Part shown: positions 27,356 to 37,376 of the stretch, piece after piece
Layout: each line of letters begins with the position of its first letter
How positions within the stretch are numbered: the stretch's first letter is position 1
Source of the DNA: Paraburkholderia translucens
GTDB lineage: Bacteria; Pseudomonadota; Gammaproteobacteria; Burkholderiales; Burkholderiaceae
Assembly: GCF_020881035.1 (NCBI RefSeq)
Contig: NZ_JAJITC010000003.1
Location: 372,001 to 436,000 of the forward strand
Length of the DNA stretch: 64,000 nucleotides
Direction: 5' to 3'
Position numbers and translations under genes: made by a program
The notes under the pieces: model-generated
Databases searched by the model: none
What the model was told of the DNA's origin: nothing
What the model saw: the letters and a program-made list of their open reading frames with translations, nothing else

Positions 27356-27467
27356 AAGATCCGTCCTGCTCCGAGGGTGAAAACGCGGCCAGCGCCGCAC
27401 TGGGGAAGGATCGCGGCAGTTCTTGCGCGCAAATGTTAAATAGTTGCGACTGAGGCCAAAAAAGCGC

Positions 27468-27494
27468 TTGAAACCCCAATAGATCGCCTCATTT
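27468..27494 (+). promoter_or_regulatory. sigma-32 (RpoH) heat-shock promoter of clpB
   Basis: CTTGAAA (27468-27474) and CCTCATTT (27487-27494) are separated by 12 bp, close to the sigma-32 consensus CTTGAAA-N11-16-CCCCATNT. They place transcription start about 25 bases before the clpB ATG. No sigma-70 promoter competes nearby. Confidence 0.72.
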
Positions 27495-27523
27495 TGGTGG
27501 TAATCGAAATTGGAGGTCTCTTG

Positions 27524-30121
<2,598 letters not shown>

Positions 30122-30180
30122 GCGCGCAGCTTGGGTGACGCGACGGGGCGGCAATCGTGCCGTTCCCGCCGGCGTTAAAT

Positions 30181-30218
30181 AACCGGCAGCGAAGGTCACT
30201 TCGTTGCCGGTTTTCTTT
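30181..30218 (+). terminator. intrinsic terminator of clpB
   Basis: A 14-bp stem (30181-30194 with 30199-30212) with a 4-base loop is followed by a T-rich run, 60 bases after the clpB stop. Confidence 0.92.
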
Positions 30219-30294
30219 TGCCGGCCGATTTCGGGCGGGATATTGCGGTCGAGCGGCGGCTTACGCAGCCGCCGGCGAATGACCCACAGCGTCC

Positions 30295-30726
30295 TTAAGC
30301 GTTGCCCTTGTTGCCGAGCAGCGACGACAGGCCGCCGAGCGCACCGAGCACCGTCGTCGCGTTCAGCTTGCCCTCGGCCGGCACTTCGCCGTCCGGCGTG
30401 GCCGCGTTGACGACGTGCGGCAGGATCTGCGACAGCAGACCCGTCACCTGATCCGGCTGGACGCCGGCTTTTGCGGCGAGGTCGCTCACCGCTTGCGAGC
30501 CGAGCACGCTATGCAGCGCTTCGGGCGCGATCGGCTGATTTTCTCCATTGCCGACCCACGACGACACGACGTCGCCGAGGCCCTTTTCCTGGAAGCGCTG
30601 GATCAGGCCGTTCAGGCCGCCGGGCTGGTTGTTGACGAATTCGAGCGCGGCTGAGATCAGCGCTTGCTGGCCGCCGCCTTCTGGCGATTTGCCAAACAGG
30701 GAACCGATGGTGTCGAGTAGGCTCAT
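30295..30726 (-). CDS. YidB-like DUF937 protein
   Basis: This 143-residue protein of the YidB/DUF937 family begins MSLLDTIGSLFGK. It contains the GLGDVVSSWVGNGENQPI segment that defines the family, followed by LGSQAVSDLAAKAGV and a C-terminal GGLSSLLG. It has no signal peptide or membrane span. The function of the family is not established. The ATG at 30726 has AGAGAG upstream. It lies between the clpB terminator and the ComEA-like gene on the same strand, 104 bases after the latter. Confidence 0.85.
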   Translation of the reverse strand: MSLLDTIGSLFGKSPEGGGQQALISAALEFVNNQPGGLNGLIQRFQEKGLGDVVSSWVGNGENQPIAPEALHSVLGSQAVSDLAAKAGVQPDQVTGLLSQILPHVVNAATPDGEVPAEGKLNATTVLGALGGLSSLLGNKGNA

Positions 30727-30830
30727 GACGGACTCTCTTGAATGCCGGCGCGTGCATGACGGCCGGGTGGGTGACGACGACGCGCGGTTGCGCGGCGCGG
30801 TGAAACGCAAGGGCTACCGCCCCGTCGGCA

Positions 30831-31406
30831 TCATGCGCCGGACGCGGCGGAATCCGCCTTGCTCTTCTTCGCTTTCTTTTTCGAAGCTTGGGTGCCGGAT
30901 GCCTGCGCCGGTGCGCTCGCTGCCACGGTGGCCGGAGCGGCAGCGGCTGCCGCGTCGGACGCAGCGGTCTTGCCCTTCTTCTTCGACTTCGACATCTTCT
31001 CGGCCGAGGCGGGGGTGGCCGCGGCCGGTGCGGTCGTCGCAGCCGGCGCGGCGGTGGTCGCCGCAGTCGCCGGCGCCATCTTCGTGCCCGCCGGGCTGCC
31101 CGGCTTCGTCGACGCCTTCGCGCCGGTCGGCGGCGCCGCCGAGCCGTTGACCGTCAGCCCAGCCGCTTCGAGGTTCGCGACCGATTTCTGGCCGAGGCCC
31201 TTGACGCGCGCCGCGAGATCGTCGGCATTCTTGAACGGACCGTTTTTGGCGCGTTCGTCGAGGATCGCTTTCGCATGCGCGGGGCCGATGCCCTTGACCG
31301 ATTCGAGCGCGGCCTGATCGGCGGTATTCACTTCGACGGCCGCGGCAAATCCGGCCGATAGCGCCAAAACCACAGCGACGCAAAGCATGAAAAGCTTCTT
31401 CAGCAT
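30831..31406 (-). CDS. secreted helix-hairpin-helix protein, ComEA-like
   Basis: This is a 191-residue protein with a signal peptide (MLKKLFMLCVAVVLALSAGFAAA). A ComEA-type helix-hairpin-helix domain at about 25-85 contains VEVNTADQAALESVKGIG, HAKAILDERA and FKNADDLAARVKGLG. The rest is an Ala/Pro/Lys-rich tail ending in lysine clusters (KKKAKKSK). ComEA binds DNA in the periplasm during transformation, but short ComEA-like proteins are common and not all have this role. No other competence gene is nearby. The start at 31406 has GGAG upstream. Confidence 0.83.
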   Translation of the reverse strand: MLKKLFMLCVAVVLALSAGFAAAVEVNTADQAALESVKGIGPAHAKAILDERAKNGPFKNADDLAARVKGLGQKSVANLEAAGLTVNGSAAPPTGAKASTKPGSPAGTKMAPATAATTAAPAATTAPAAATPASAEKMSKSKKKGKTAASDAAAAAAPATVAASAPAQASGTQASKKKAKKSKADSAASGA

Positions 31407-31517
31407 GGCAAGCACTCCATTGAGGACAAAAAAATTTGCCAGGAACGGACGGCGCATTCTGTCGGCGGGCGCTGCGTTTAAGCATAGAACAAATCGCAAG
31501 CCCGATTTGAGTTAGCG

Positions 31518-31642
31518 GACGATTTATACCGTCGATTGATGACAGGTAAATCAGGCTGGACAACAATTAAGGCTTTTGCCGGCGGGGCTAATGCCGGTTA
31601 GCTTATCGTTTGATAATCGTCCGGCATAAATCGTCTGCGATT
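31518..31642. repeat. ATAAATCGTC-type repeats and nested inverted repeats
   Basis: GACGATTTAT (31518-31527) is the exact inverse of ATAAATCGTC (31626-31635), and GATAATCGTC (31612-31621) is a near copy 14 bp before it. ATGCCGG (31591-31597) pairs with CCGGCAT (31621-31627) around TTATC-GTTT-GATAA (31603-31616). AATCG-TCTG-CGATT (31629-31642) is a further small dyad. All were read directly from the sequence. Confidence 0.7.
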
Positions 31643-31679
31643 AAAACAGGGCGCGCGGACAAATGACAGCGTCCGACGC

Positions 31680-31710
31680 TTGACTTAGAGTGCACTCGAA
31701 GTCCTAACCT
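31680..31710 (+). promoter_or_regulatory. MerR-type promoter with operator in a long spacer
   Basis: TTGACT (31680-31685) and TAACCT (31705-31710) have a 19-bp spacer carrying the dyad CTTAGAGTGCACTCGAAG (31684-31701), which is symmetric except for one pair. This stretched spacer with a central dyad is the hallmark of promoters twisted into shape by MerR regulators, so the MerR gene 10 bases downstream is probably self-regulated. Confidence 0.75.
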
Positions 31711-31719
31711 GAGTTCGTC

Positions 31720-32247
31720 ATGTCGAAACACTCAACCACGCTCACCATCGGTGAGGTCGCCGAAACGATCGGCGTGTCCACGCACACGCTGCGCTACTAC
31801 GAACAGGCCGGCCTGATCAGGCCGGTCGGGCGCACGCAAGCGGGGCACCGGCTCTACTCGCGGGCCGATCTCGACTGGTTACGCTTCGTGATGCGTCTGA
31901 AGGCAACGGGCATGTCGATCTCCGGCATGCAGCAGATCGCCGCGCTGCGCGCGCAGGGCCATCCGACGATGCGCGAGCGGCGCGACCTGCTGGTTGCGCA
32001 TCGCGCCGCGCTGCTCGCGCGGATCGCCGATCTGCAGAGCAACCTCGGCGCGATCGAGGGCAAGATCGCCTACTATGAGGCGGCCACGAGCGGCGCGGTT
32101 GAGCCCGATCCGGCAGGGCAGGACGACGAAATCTCGTCGCCCTCACACGTCAATGAGGACTCGCAATGGACTACGCACACAACGACCGCTACGCGCGCGG
32201 ATGGGACAAACTCAGGGAAATCGACGGTTCGGCGGGTGAGCAGGTAA
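31720..32247 (+). CDS. MerR family transcriptional regulator
   Basis: This is a 175-residue MerR protein. The winged helix is TLTIGEVAETIGVSTHTLRYYEQAGLI followed by GHRLYSRADLDWLRFV, then a dimerisation helix to about residue 125. No cysteine cluster for metal sensing is present, so it resembles the AdhR/small-molecule branch. The last 27 codons overlap the next gene in another frame, an unusually long overlap. The promoter just upstream carries a matching dyad. The ligand is unknown; co-transcription with a carboxymuconolactone-decarboxylase-like gene suggests a redox or aromatic-compound response. Confidence 0.9.
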   Translation: MSKHSTTLTIGEVAETIGVSTHTLRYYEQAGLIRPVGRTQAGHRLYSRADLDWLRFVMRLKATGMSISGMQQIAALRAQGHPTMRERRDLLVAHRAALLARIADLQSNLGAIEGKIAYYEAATSGAVEPDPAGQDDEISSPSHVNEDSQWTTHTTTATRADGTNSGKSTVRRVSR

Positions 32248-32576
32248 TCGCCGCCCTCGCGCCAGTCGCGCCGGAATTCGGGCGCCTGCTGATCGAATTC
32301 GGCTTCGGCGACATCTACAGCCGGCCGCAGCTCGATCTGCGCACGCGCGAAATCGCGACGATCGCGTCGCTAGCCACGCTCGGCTGCGCGCAGCCGCAGC
32401 TGAGGGTGCACATCGAGGCGGCCCTGAACGTCGGCTGCACGCGCGAGCAGATCGTCGAGGTGTTCATGCAGATGGCACTTTATGCGGGCTTTCCGGCGGC
32501 GCTCAATGCGCTGTTCACAGCGCGGGAGATTTTCGAGCGCAAGGATCGGGAGCAGGAGACCGCGTGTGCACCGTGA
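32166..32576 (+). CDS. carboxymuconolactone decarboxylase family protein
   Basis: This is a 136-residue all-helical protein of the CMD/AhpD superfamily. The signature is LRTREIATIASLATLGCAQ followed by LRVHIEAALNVGCTREQI and YAGFPAALNALFTAREIF. It lacks the CxxC pair of AhpD, so it is closer to gamma-carboxymuconolactone decarboxylase-like proteins, many of which have unknown substrates. Its start lies 82 bases inside the MerR gene. No protocatechuate-pathway gene is nearby, so a catabolic role is not supported by context. Confidence 0.88.
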   Translation: MDYAHNDRYARGWDKLREIDGSAGEQVIAALAPVAPEFGRLLIEFGFGDIYSRPQLDLRTREIATIASLATLGCAQPQLRVHIEAALNVGCTREQIVEVFMQMALYAGFPAALNALFTAREIFERKDREQETACAP

Positions 32577-32700
32577 GAGCGTCGAGTTGCGCTCGGAGAG
32601 GAAGGCGGATGCATGGCTGCTCGTGTCTTGCGCGGACTCAGACGCAACTAACTGTCTGCTTGGCTCTATCCAGAAATCGCGTTCCGACAAAGCAAACCGT

Positions 32701-34062
32701 CTACGAGCCCCCGTCCGCGCGCAAGTGCCGCTGGCTCACGATCCGCCAGTACACCAGCAGACCGACCCCGGCGATTGCGAGACTCGCGGTATTCGCGACC
32801 CAGAAGCCGCGCGCTCCGGTCAGCCAGGCCGGCGTGAGACCGGTCGTATCGAAGCCGAGCGCATAGCCGCCACCGAGTCCGACGCCCCATAGCGCCACCG
32901 CATAGATGACGGTCGGCACGACGGCGACCTTGTAGGCGCGCAGCACGAACGCGGTCGAGATCTGCAACGCGTCGAACAGGTGATAGCAGGCGACGATCAG
33001 CACCAGCGGCAACGCCTTCGCCGCGACCTGCGCGTCCGTCGTGTAGCCGTCGACGATATACGGCCGCAGGACGAGCACGAGCGCGCCATAGCAGCAGGCG
33101 ATCGCCACTGCCATGACGATGCCATGACGCGACAGCATGCGCGCCGCCTGCGGCCGATGCGCGCCGAGCTCCTGCGCGACCAGCGTCGACGACGCGACGC
33201 CGATCGACAGCGGCGTCATATAGAGCACCGCGCCGATGTTGCCGGCGATCTGATGCCCGGCGAGCGTCGTCGTGCCGAAACGGGCGATGAAAAGCGCCAT
33301 GAAGGTGTACGACGTGACTTCGATCAGATACGACAGCCCCATCGGAATACCAAGCCGCAGTTGCGCGGCCTGGCGCTTCCAGACCGGCCAGCAGAAGTGC
33401 GTGAAGATGCCGAGCGCCTTGAAATCGTCGACGCGTGCGAGCAGCAGCATGCCGAGCGCCGCGAGCCCCCAGTTGAGCAGCGTGCTCGCGAGCGCACAGC
33501 CCGGACCGCCCAAGGCCGGCACGCTGAGTCCGCCGAAAATGAACCAGGTGTTGAGCGGAATTTTCAGCAGCAGCGCGGCGACCTGCAGAAACATCACGAG
33601 CCGCGGCTTGCCGAGCGCATTGGCGACCGAACCGTAGATCCGGAAGGCGAGGCCGGCCGGCAGACCGAACGCGAGAATCCGCAGGTACGCAAGCGTGCGC
33701 TCGTGCAGCGCGTCGGGCACGCGCGACAACGCGAGCAGCGGCCCAGGAAAGAACAGGATCAGAAAGCCGATCACGGTGAGCACGGCGGCGAGCCACCATG
33801 ACTGGCGCACCTCCTCGCCGATCTCGCCATAGCGGCGTGCGCCGTATAGTTGCGCGGCGATCGGTTGCAGTGCGGTCAGGATGCCGGTCAGGCCGATATA
33901 GACCGAGACGTAGATCGACGAGCCGAGGCCGAGCGCAGCCAGATCGACGGCCGAGTAGCGCCCGACCATCGCCGTATCGATCACCCCGAACGCGATGATG
34001 GCCAACTGGCCGATCAATACGGGCCACGCGAGCGCGGCGATTTTCCGTACGTCGGCGATCAT
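32701..34062 (-). CDS. MATE family efflux transporter
   Basis: This 453-residue protein has about twelve hydrophobic segments. It begins MIADVRKIAALAWPVLIGQLA, with IDTAMVGRYSAVDLAALGLGS, a typical NorM-type first half, and LGIPMGLSYLIEV and GHQIAGNIGAVLYM in the second. MATE proteins export cationic drugs or metabolites using sodium or proton gradients. The ATG at 34062 lies only two bases after the stop of the GT-C glycosyltransferase gene, so they share a transcript. Substrate cannot be told from sequence. Confidence 0.9.
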   Translation of the reverse strand: MIADVRKIAALAWPVLIGQLAIIAFGVIDTAMVGRYSAVDLAALGLGSSIYVSVYIGLTGILTALQPIAAQLYGARRYGEIGEEVRQSWWLAAVLTVIGFLILFFPGPLLALSRVPDALHERTLAYLRILAFGLPAGLAFRIYGSVANALGKPRLVMFLQVAALLLKIPLNTWFIFGGLSVPALGGPGCALASTLLNWGLAALGMLLLARVDDFKALGIFTHFCWPVWKRQAAQLRLGIPMGLSYLIEVTSYTFMALFIARFGTTTLAGHQIAGNIGAVLYMTPLSIGVASSTLVAQELGAHRPQAARMLSRHGIVMAVAIACCYGALVLVLRPYIVDGYTTDAQVAAKALPLVLIVACYHLFDALQISTAFVLRAYKVAVVPTVIYAVALWGVGLGGGYALGFDTTGLTPAWLTGARGFWVANTASLAIAGVGLLVYWRIVSQRHLRADGGS

Positions 34063-34064
34063 GG

Positions 34065-35822
34065 TCACTTGAGTTTCTTGCGCCAGTTGCGGTGATTGCC
34101 GGGCGGCGGCTTGGGACGGTCGATGCGCACGTACAGGCGGAAGCGCTCGTCGCGATCGGCGGCGCGGCGGCCTTCCCACACGAGTCTCCAGGTGTAGTCG
34201 GGCATCGCGCTCGGGGCGCCGTAGTCCTGCGAGTCCTGACGCAGTATCACGTCGCAGTCCTGGTCGAACGAGAAATGCATGTCGCCGAAATACGCGAACG
34301 TCGCAATCTGCGCATTGCCGAGGCGCACCGGCGAGATGCACGTGTAGTCATCGGGCAGGTGATTGGCGATCTGCTGCGCGACGTCGCGATAGGTCCGGCT
34401 GTAATTGACGACCGGCAGCCATAGAGTCATCAGCAGCACCCACATCAGCGTGGTACCGGCGCTCGACAGCACGACGCTGCGCCACAGTACCTTGGGATGA
34501 CGCGCGAGGCGCCAGCGCACCAGCAGGAACCAGCACACGGTCACCGCAACCGCGCAGACGAACGACAGAATCTTGAACTGCGGCACGAAGCCAGGCGCGA
34601 GCCGCGCAAGGTTGCGCGCGAGCGGATGCGGAAAGCCGGTCAGACCCGCCACATACACGAGCCACACGAAGCTGCCGAGGATCGTGAAGCTCAGCAGCGC
34701 GAACCAGTCGATCGCGTTGATCGCGCCGCGCTTGAGCGTCGGCAGCGCGAAAGCGGCGAGCACCGCGAGCGGCGGCAGCAGCAGCATGTAGAGTCGGTTC
34801 GACTGATGGCTCTGCAGCACGACGAGCACGAACAGCGGCCCGATCACCGACAGCGGAATCGCCACGTGCGGCGCGCGGCGCAGCCCCTGCCAGCTGAACC
34901 ATGACCACAGCGCGAGCGGCCAGGCGGGCCACGTGAAGAGCGGCAGGTTTTTCAGCGCATAAGCGGCGACCGAGCCCGGCGGGCCCGCGAACGAACTCAG
35001 GCTCACGCGCAGCCATTGGTTCAAATACCAGACGGCGTCGTCGGGGAAGGCGGCGAGCGCGATGATTGGCCAGGACACCGCGAGCACGAGCGCGACAGGC
35101 AGGCCCGCGAGCAGCAGCCAGCGTGAGCGCGTTTCGCGCACGATCAGCGTCATCGCGAGCGTGCCGACGAGCAGCGCGGCGACCAGCACCGGGCTGCTCG
35201 CAAGCGTGACGAGGCCGATCGCGAGACCCCAGATCAGCGCGCCCTGGATCGGCTTGTCGATCATGCGCACGAGGCCGTAGACGAGCATCGCGATGCAGAC
35301 GAACTGTGCGAGTTGCGGCGTGGTTTCGTGGCCGCGCTCGGCGAGGCCGAAGCACGCGAGCAGGATCAGCAGCGCGCCATCGGCGAGCGTGCGGCCGTAG
35401 TCGCGCGGTTCCGGCTCGCCGCCGAACGCATATTTGAACGGCTGGACCTCGGCGCGCCGGCCGAGCAGATAGGCCGCGTACCAGACGAACGCGCAGCCCG
35501 CGCAGAACAGCAGACCTGTGAACACGCGTGACGCGTTGCTCGCGTCGACCCACGGCGCGAGTAGGCGGATCGCGCTCGCGCCGAGCCAATAGCCGAGCGG
35601 GCCGTCCTCGGTCAGATACTTGCCGACGAGGTTCGGCAACAGCCAGTCGTGCGCGCTGCCGTTCGCCATCGTCCACATGACACCGAAACCGGCTGCGTCC
35701 TCGTTCTTCCATGGATCGCGGCCAAAGAGTCCGAACGATGCGTAGACGAAACAGATGGTCAGCAGCAGCCAGCGCGGCAAGGCACTGGTCGCGGAGGCAG
35801 TGAGGCGAACGACAGGTCTCAT
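34065..35822 (-). CDS. GT-C (ArnT/PMT-like) membrane glycosyltransferase
   Basis: This 585-residue polytopic protein has the first-loop motif FGRDPWKNEDAAGFGVMW and a DGPLGYWLGAS segment near residue 72. About ten hydrophobic helices follow, then a C-terminal soluble domain (about 440-585). The layout matches the ArnT/dolichyl-phosphate mannosyltransferase superfamily, which uses polyprenyl-phosphate sugars at the periplasmic face. It is distinct in sequence from ArnT at 16.8-18.5 kb and is not in a sugar cluster. It is the first gene of a pair with a MATE transporter. Donor and acceptor are unknown. Confidence 0.82.
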   Translation of the reverse strand: MRPVVRLTASATSALPRWLLLTICFVYASFGLFGRDPWKNEDAAGFGVMWTMANGSAHDWLLPNLVGKYLTEDGPLGYWLGASAIRLLAPWVDASNASRVFTGLLFCAGCAFVWYAAYLLGRRAEVQPFKYAFGGEPEPRDYGRTLADGALLILLACFGLAERGHETTPQLAQFVCIAMLVYGLVRMIDKPIQGALIWGLAIGLVTLASSPVLVAALLVGTLAMTLIVRETRSRWLLLAGLPVALVLAVSWPIIALAAFPDDAVWYLNQWLRVSLSSFAGPPGSVAAYALKNLPLFTWPAWPLALWSWFSWQGLRRAPHVAIPLSVIGPLFVLVVLQSHQSNRLYMLLLPPLAVLAAFALPTLKRGAINAIDWFALLSFTILGSFVWLVYVAGLTGFPHPLARNLARLAPGFVPQFKILSFVCAVAVTVCWFLLVRWRLARHPKVLWRSVVLSSAGTTLMWVLLMTLWLPVVNYSRTYRDVAQQIANHLPDDYTCISPVRLGNAQIATFAYFGDMHFSFDQDCDVILRQDSQDYGAPSAMPDYTWRLVWEGRRAADRDERFRLYVRIDRPKPPPGNHRNWRKKLK

Positions 35823-36012
35823 GCGGTGTGTGGTGTCAGATAAGCGATGCAGCCGGGGCGCGTCGGCGGGTCAGGGTGGCAGGGCCCGTCTCGAGCATCC
35901 GGCATTGTAGTCGTGCCGTGCGATGCACGTCAGGCCGGTCACGACCGGCAATGTGGATGGACAAGCTGTAACACGGTGCCGTGCAAGCGCGGCAGTGCAT
36001 CAGGCGCAAGCG

Positions 36013-36040
36013 ACAAAAAAGGGCAGCTCGCGCTGCCCTT
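36013..36040 (-). terminator. intrinsic terminator of rpmE2
   Basis: On the minus strand GGGCAGC (36032-36038) pairs with GCTGCCC (36021-36027) and is followed by six T. It stands 45 bases after the rpmE2 stop. Confidence 0.9.
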
Positions 36041-36084
36041 TCTGTTTGCTCCGTGGCCGGCCTGACGCTGGCACCGTTGCGCTA

Positions 36085-36348
36085 TTACTTCGCCGCCTTG
36101 CCCGAAGCGCGTGCGCCGAACTTCTTGTTGAACTTCTCGACGCGGCCGGCCGTGTCCATGATCTTTTGCTGGCCGGTGTAGAACGGGTGCGATTCCGACG
36201 AGACTTCGATCTTCGCGAGCGGATAGGTCTTGCCGTTGAATTCTGCGGTTTCGCGAGTCTGGATGGTCGAGCGCGTCACGAACTTGAAGTCGTTCGACAT
36301 ATCGACGAACAGGACTTCGCGGTAATCCGGGTGAATGCCTTCTTTCAT
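36085..36348 (-). CDS. rpmE2: 50S ribosomal protein L31 type B
   Basis: This is an 87-residue L31. It starts [20 protein letters not shown] and has [28 protein letters not shown] core strands. It lacks the CxxC zinc motif of standard L31, which makes it the zinc-independent type B form used when zinc is scarce. AAAGGAAAG precedes the ATG. It is a single-gene unit with its own terminator. In related genomes L31 often follows rho; here a MerR-MFS-mtfA operon lies between them. Confidence 0.96.
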   Translation of the reverse strand: MKEGIHPDYREVLFVDMSNDFKFVTRSTIQTRETAEFNGKTYPLAKIEVSSESHPFYTGQQKIMDTAGRVEKFNKKFGARASGKAAK

Positions 36349-36528
36349 GGTCTTTCCTTTAATCTGGCGGTAGCCAACCCGCGTGCAGCCTTGAATGGGG
36401 GCTGCCTTCAGGCGCGAGCCACTTGCCTACGGTCGAAAAACGGCGATTATGCCAGAAAATCAGTCGCTTGGCGATTTTTCTGCCAGCGGATTCTGTTGAG
36501 GCGCCAGCGGGATGCCGTCCCCGGCCGC

Positions 36529-37362
36529 TCAAGCCGGCGCGAACGTCAATCCCACGCGCGCCGGGTCCTGCCGGTAGTAGCGCGCGAGCAGCCGGTACAG
36601 TTCCGGATACTCCGCCTCGAACGCGTGCGGCTTGACGAACAGCGCCTCGCTGCACACCGCGAAAAATTCCGACGGGTGGTCCGCCGCATACGGATCGATC
36701 AGCGATTCCCGCTCGAAACGCGCCCAGCGACGCTCGGGCACCGCATCGACTTTCGCGCAGAAGTGATCGTATGCGTGGTCGAATACGTCGGCCCATGCCT
36801 GTGCATCGAGCGGCGCGTGCCAGCGGCGCACCAGCGGCGGGTGGCCGTCCGCTTCGCCGTTCAGCATATCGATCTTGTGCGCGAACTCGTGAATCACGAC
36901 GTTGTACGCGTCGCTGCCGTCGGTCATCTGCGCGTCTTCCCACGACAGTACGACCGGGCCGCCTTCCCACGCCTCGCCGCTCGCGTCGTGTTCGATCTCG
37001 TGGACAACGCCGTCTTCGTCCTCGACGGTCTTGCGGATCACGAATTCGCCGGGATAGATGATCACGCCGACCCAGCCGCGATACAGATCGAGGCTCAGGT
37101 TCAGCACCGGCAGGCACGCCTGGGCGGCGATGGCGACCGTCATCGCGTCGGTCAACTCGAGCTCGTGCGCGGTCGAGAACTCCTTGCGCGCGATGAAGAG
37201 ACTGGTCAGCTCGCGCAGCCGCGCGAGATCGGGCGCTTCCAGATGGGTCAGAAATGGCAAGCCGGCGAGCGTCGCCTGCCACAACGAATCGTCGATCGCG
37301 TAGTCGCGCAGCGCTCGCTCGCGGCGGCGCGTGCCCAGCCAGTTCGTGAGTTTCGCCAGCAT
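36529..37362 (-). CDS. mtfA: zinc-dependent peptidase, MtfA family
   Basis: This is a 277-residue M90 family protein. The zinc motif VVIHEFAHKIDMLNGEADG near residues 155-173 has the HExxH ligands and a downstream glutamate in HPSEFFAVCSEALF. It begins MLAKLTNWLGTRRRERALRDY. E. coli MtfA binds the Mlc repressor and has aminopeptidase activity; whether this one does is unknown, since no glucose PTS gene is nearby. A second ATG four codons upstream (37374) is possible. It follows the MFS gene by 14 bases, as the last gene of a MerR-MFS-mtfA unit. Confidence 0.9.
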   Translation of the reverse strand: MLAKLTNWLGTRRRERALRDYAIDDSLWQATLAGLPFLTHLEAPDLARLRELTSLFIARKEFSTAHELELTDAMTVAIAAQACLPVLNLSLDLYRGWVGVIIYPGEFVIRKTVEDEDGVVHEIEHDASGEAWEGGPVVLSWEDAQMTDGSDAYNVVIHEFAHKIDMLNGEADGHPPLVRRWHAPLDAQAWADVFDHAYDHFCAKVDAVPERRWARFERESLIDPYAADHPSEFFAVCSEALFVKPHAFEAEYPELYRLLARYYRQDPARVGLTFAPA

Positions 37363-37376
37363 GCTTGAGCCCATCT

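Larger units (their letters stand above)
31407..31719. other. divergent intergenic region rich in inverted and direct repeats
   Basis: This 313-bp gap lies between the ComEA-like and MerR genes. It contains a nested dyad at 31591-31627 and three copies of an ATAAATCGTC-type motif, listed separately, and the MerR promoter at its right end. It is AT-richer than its surroundings. No small gene is seen. Confidence 0.6.
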
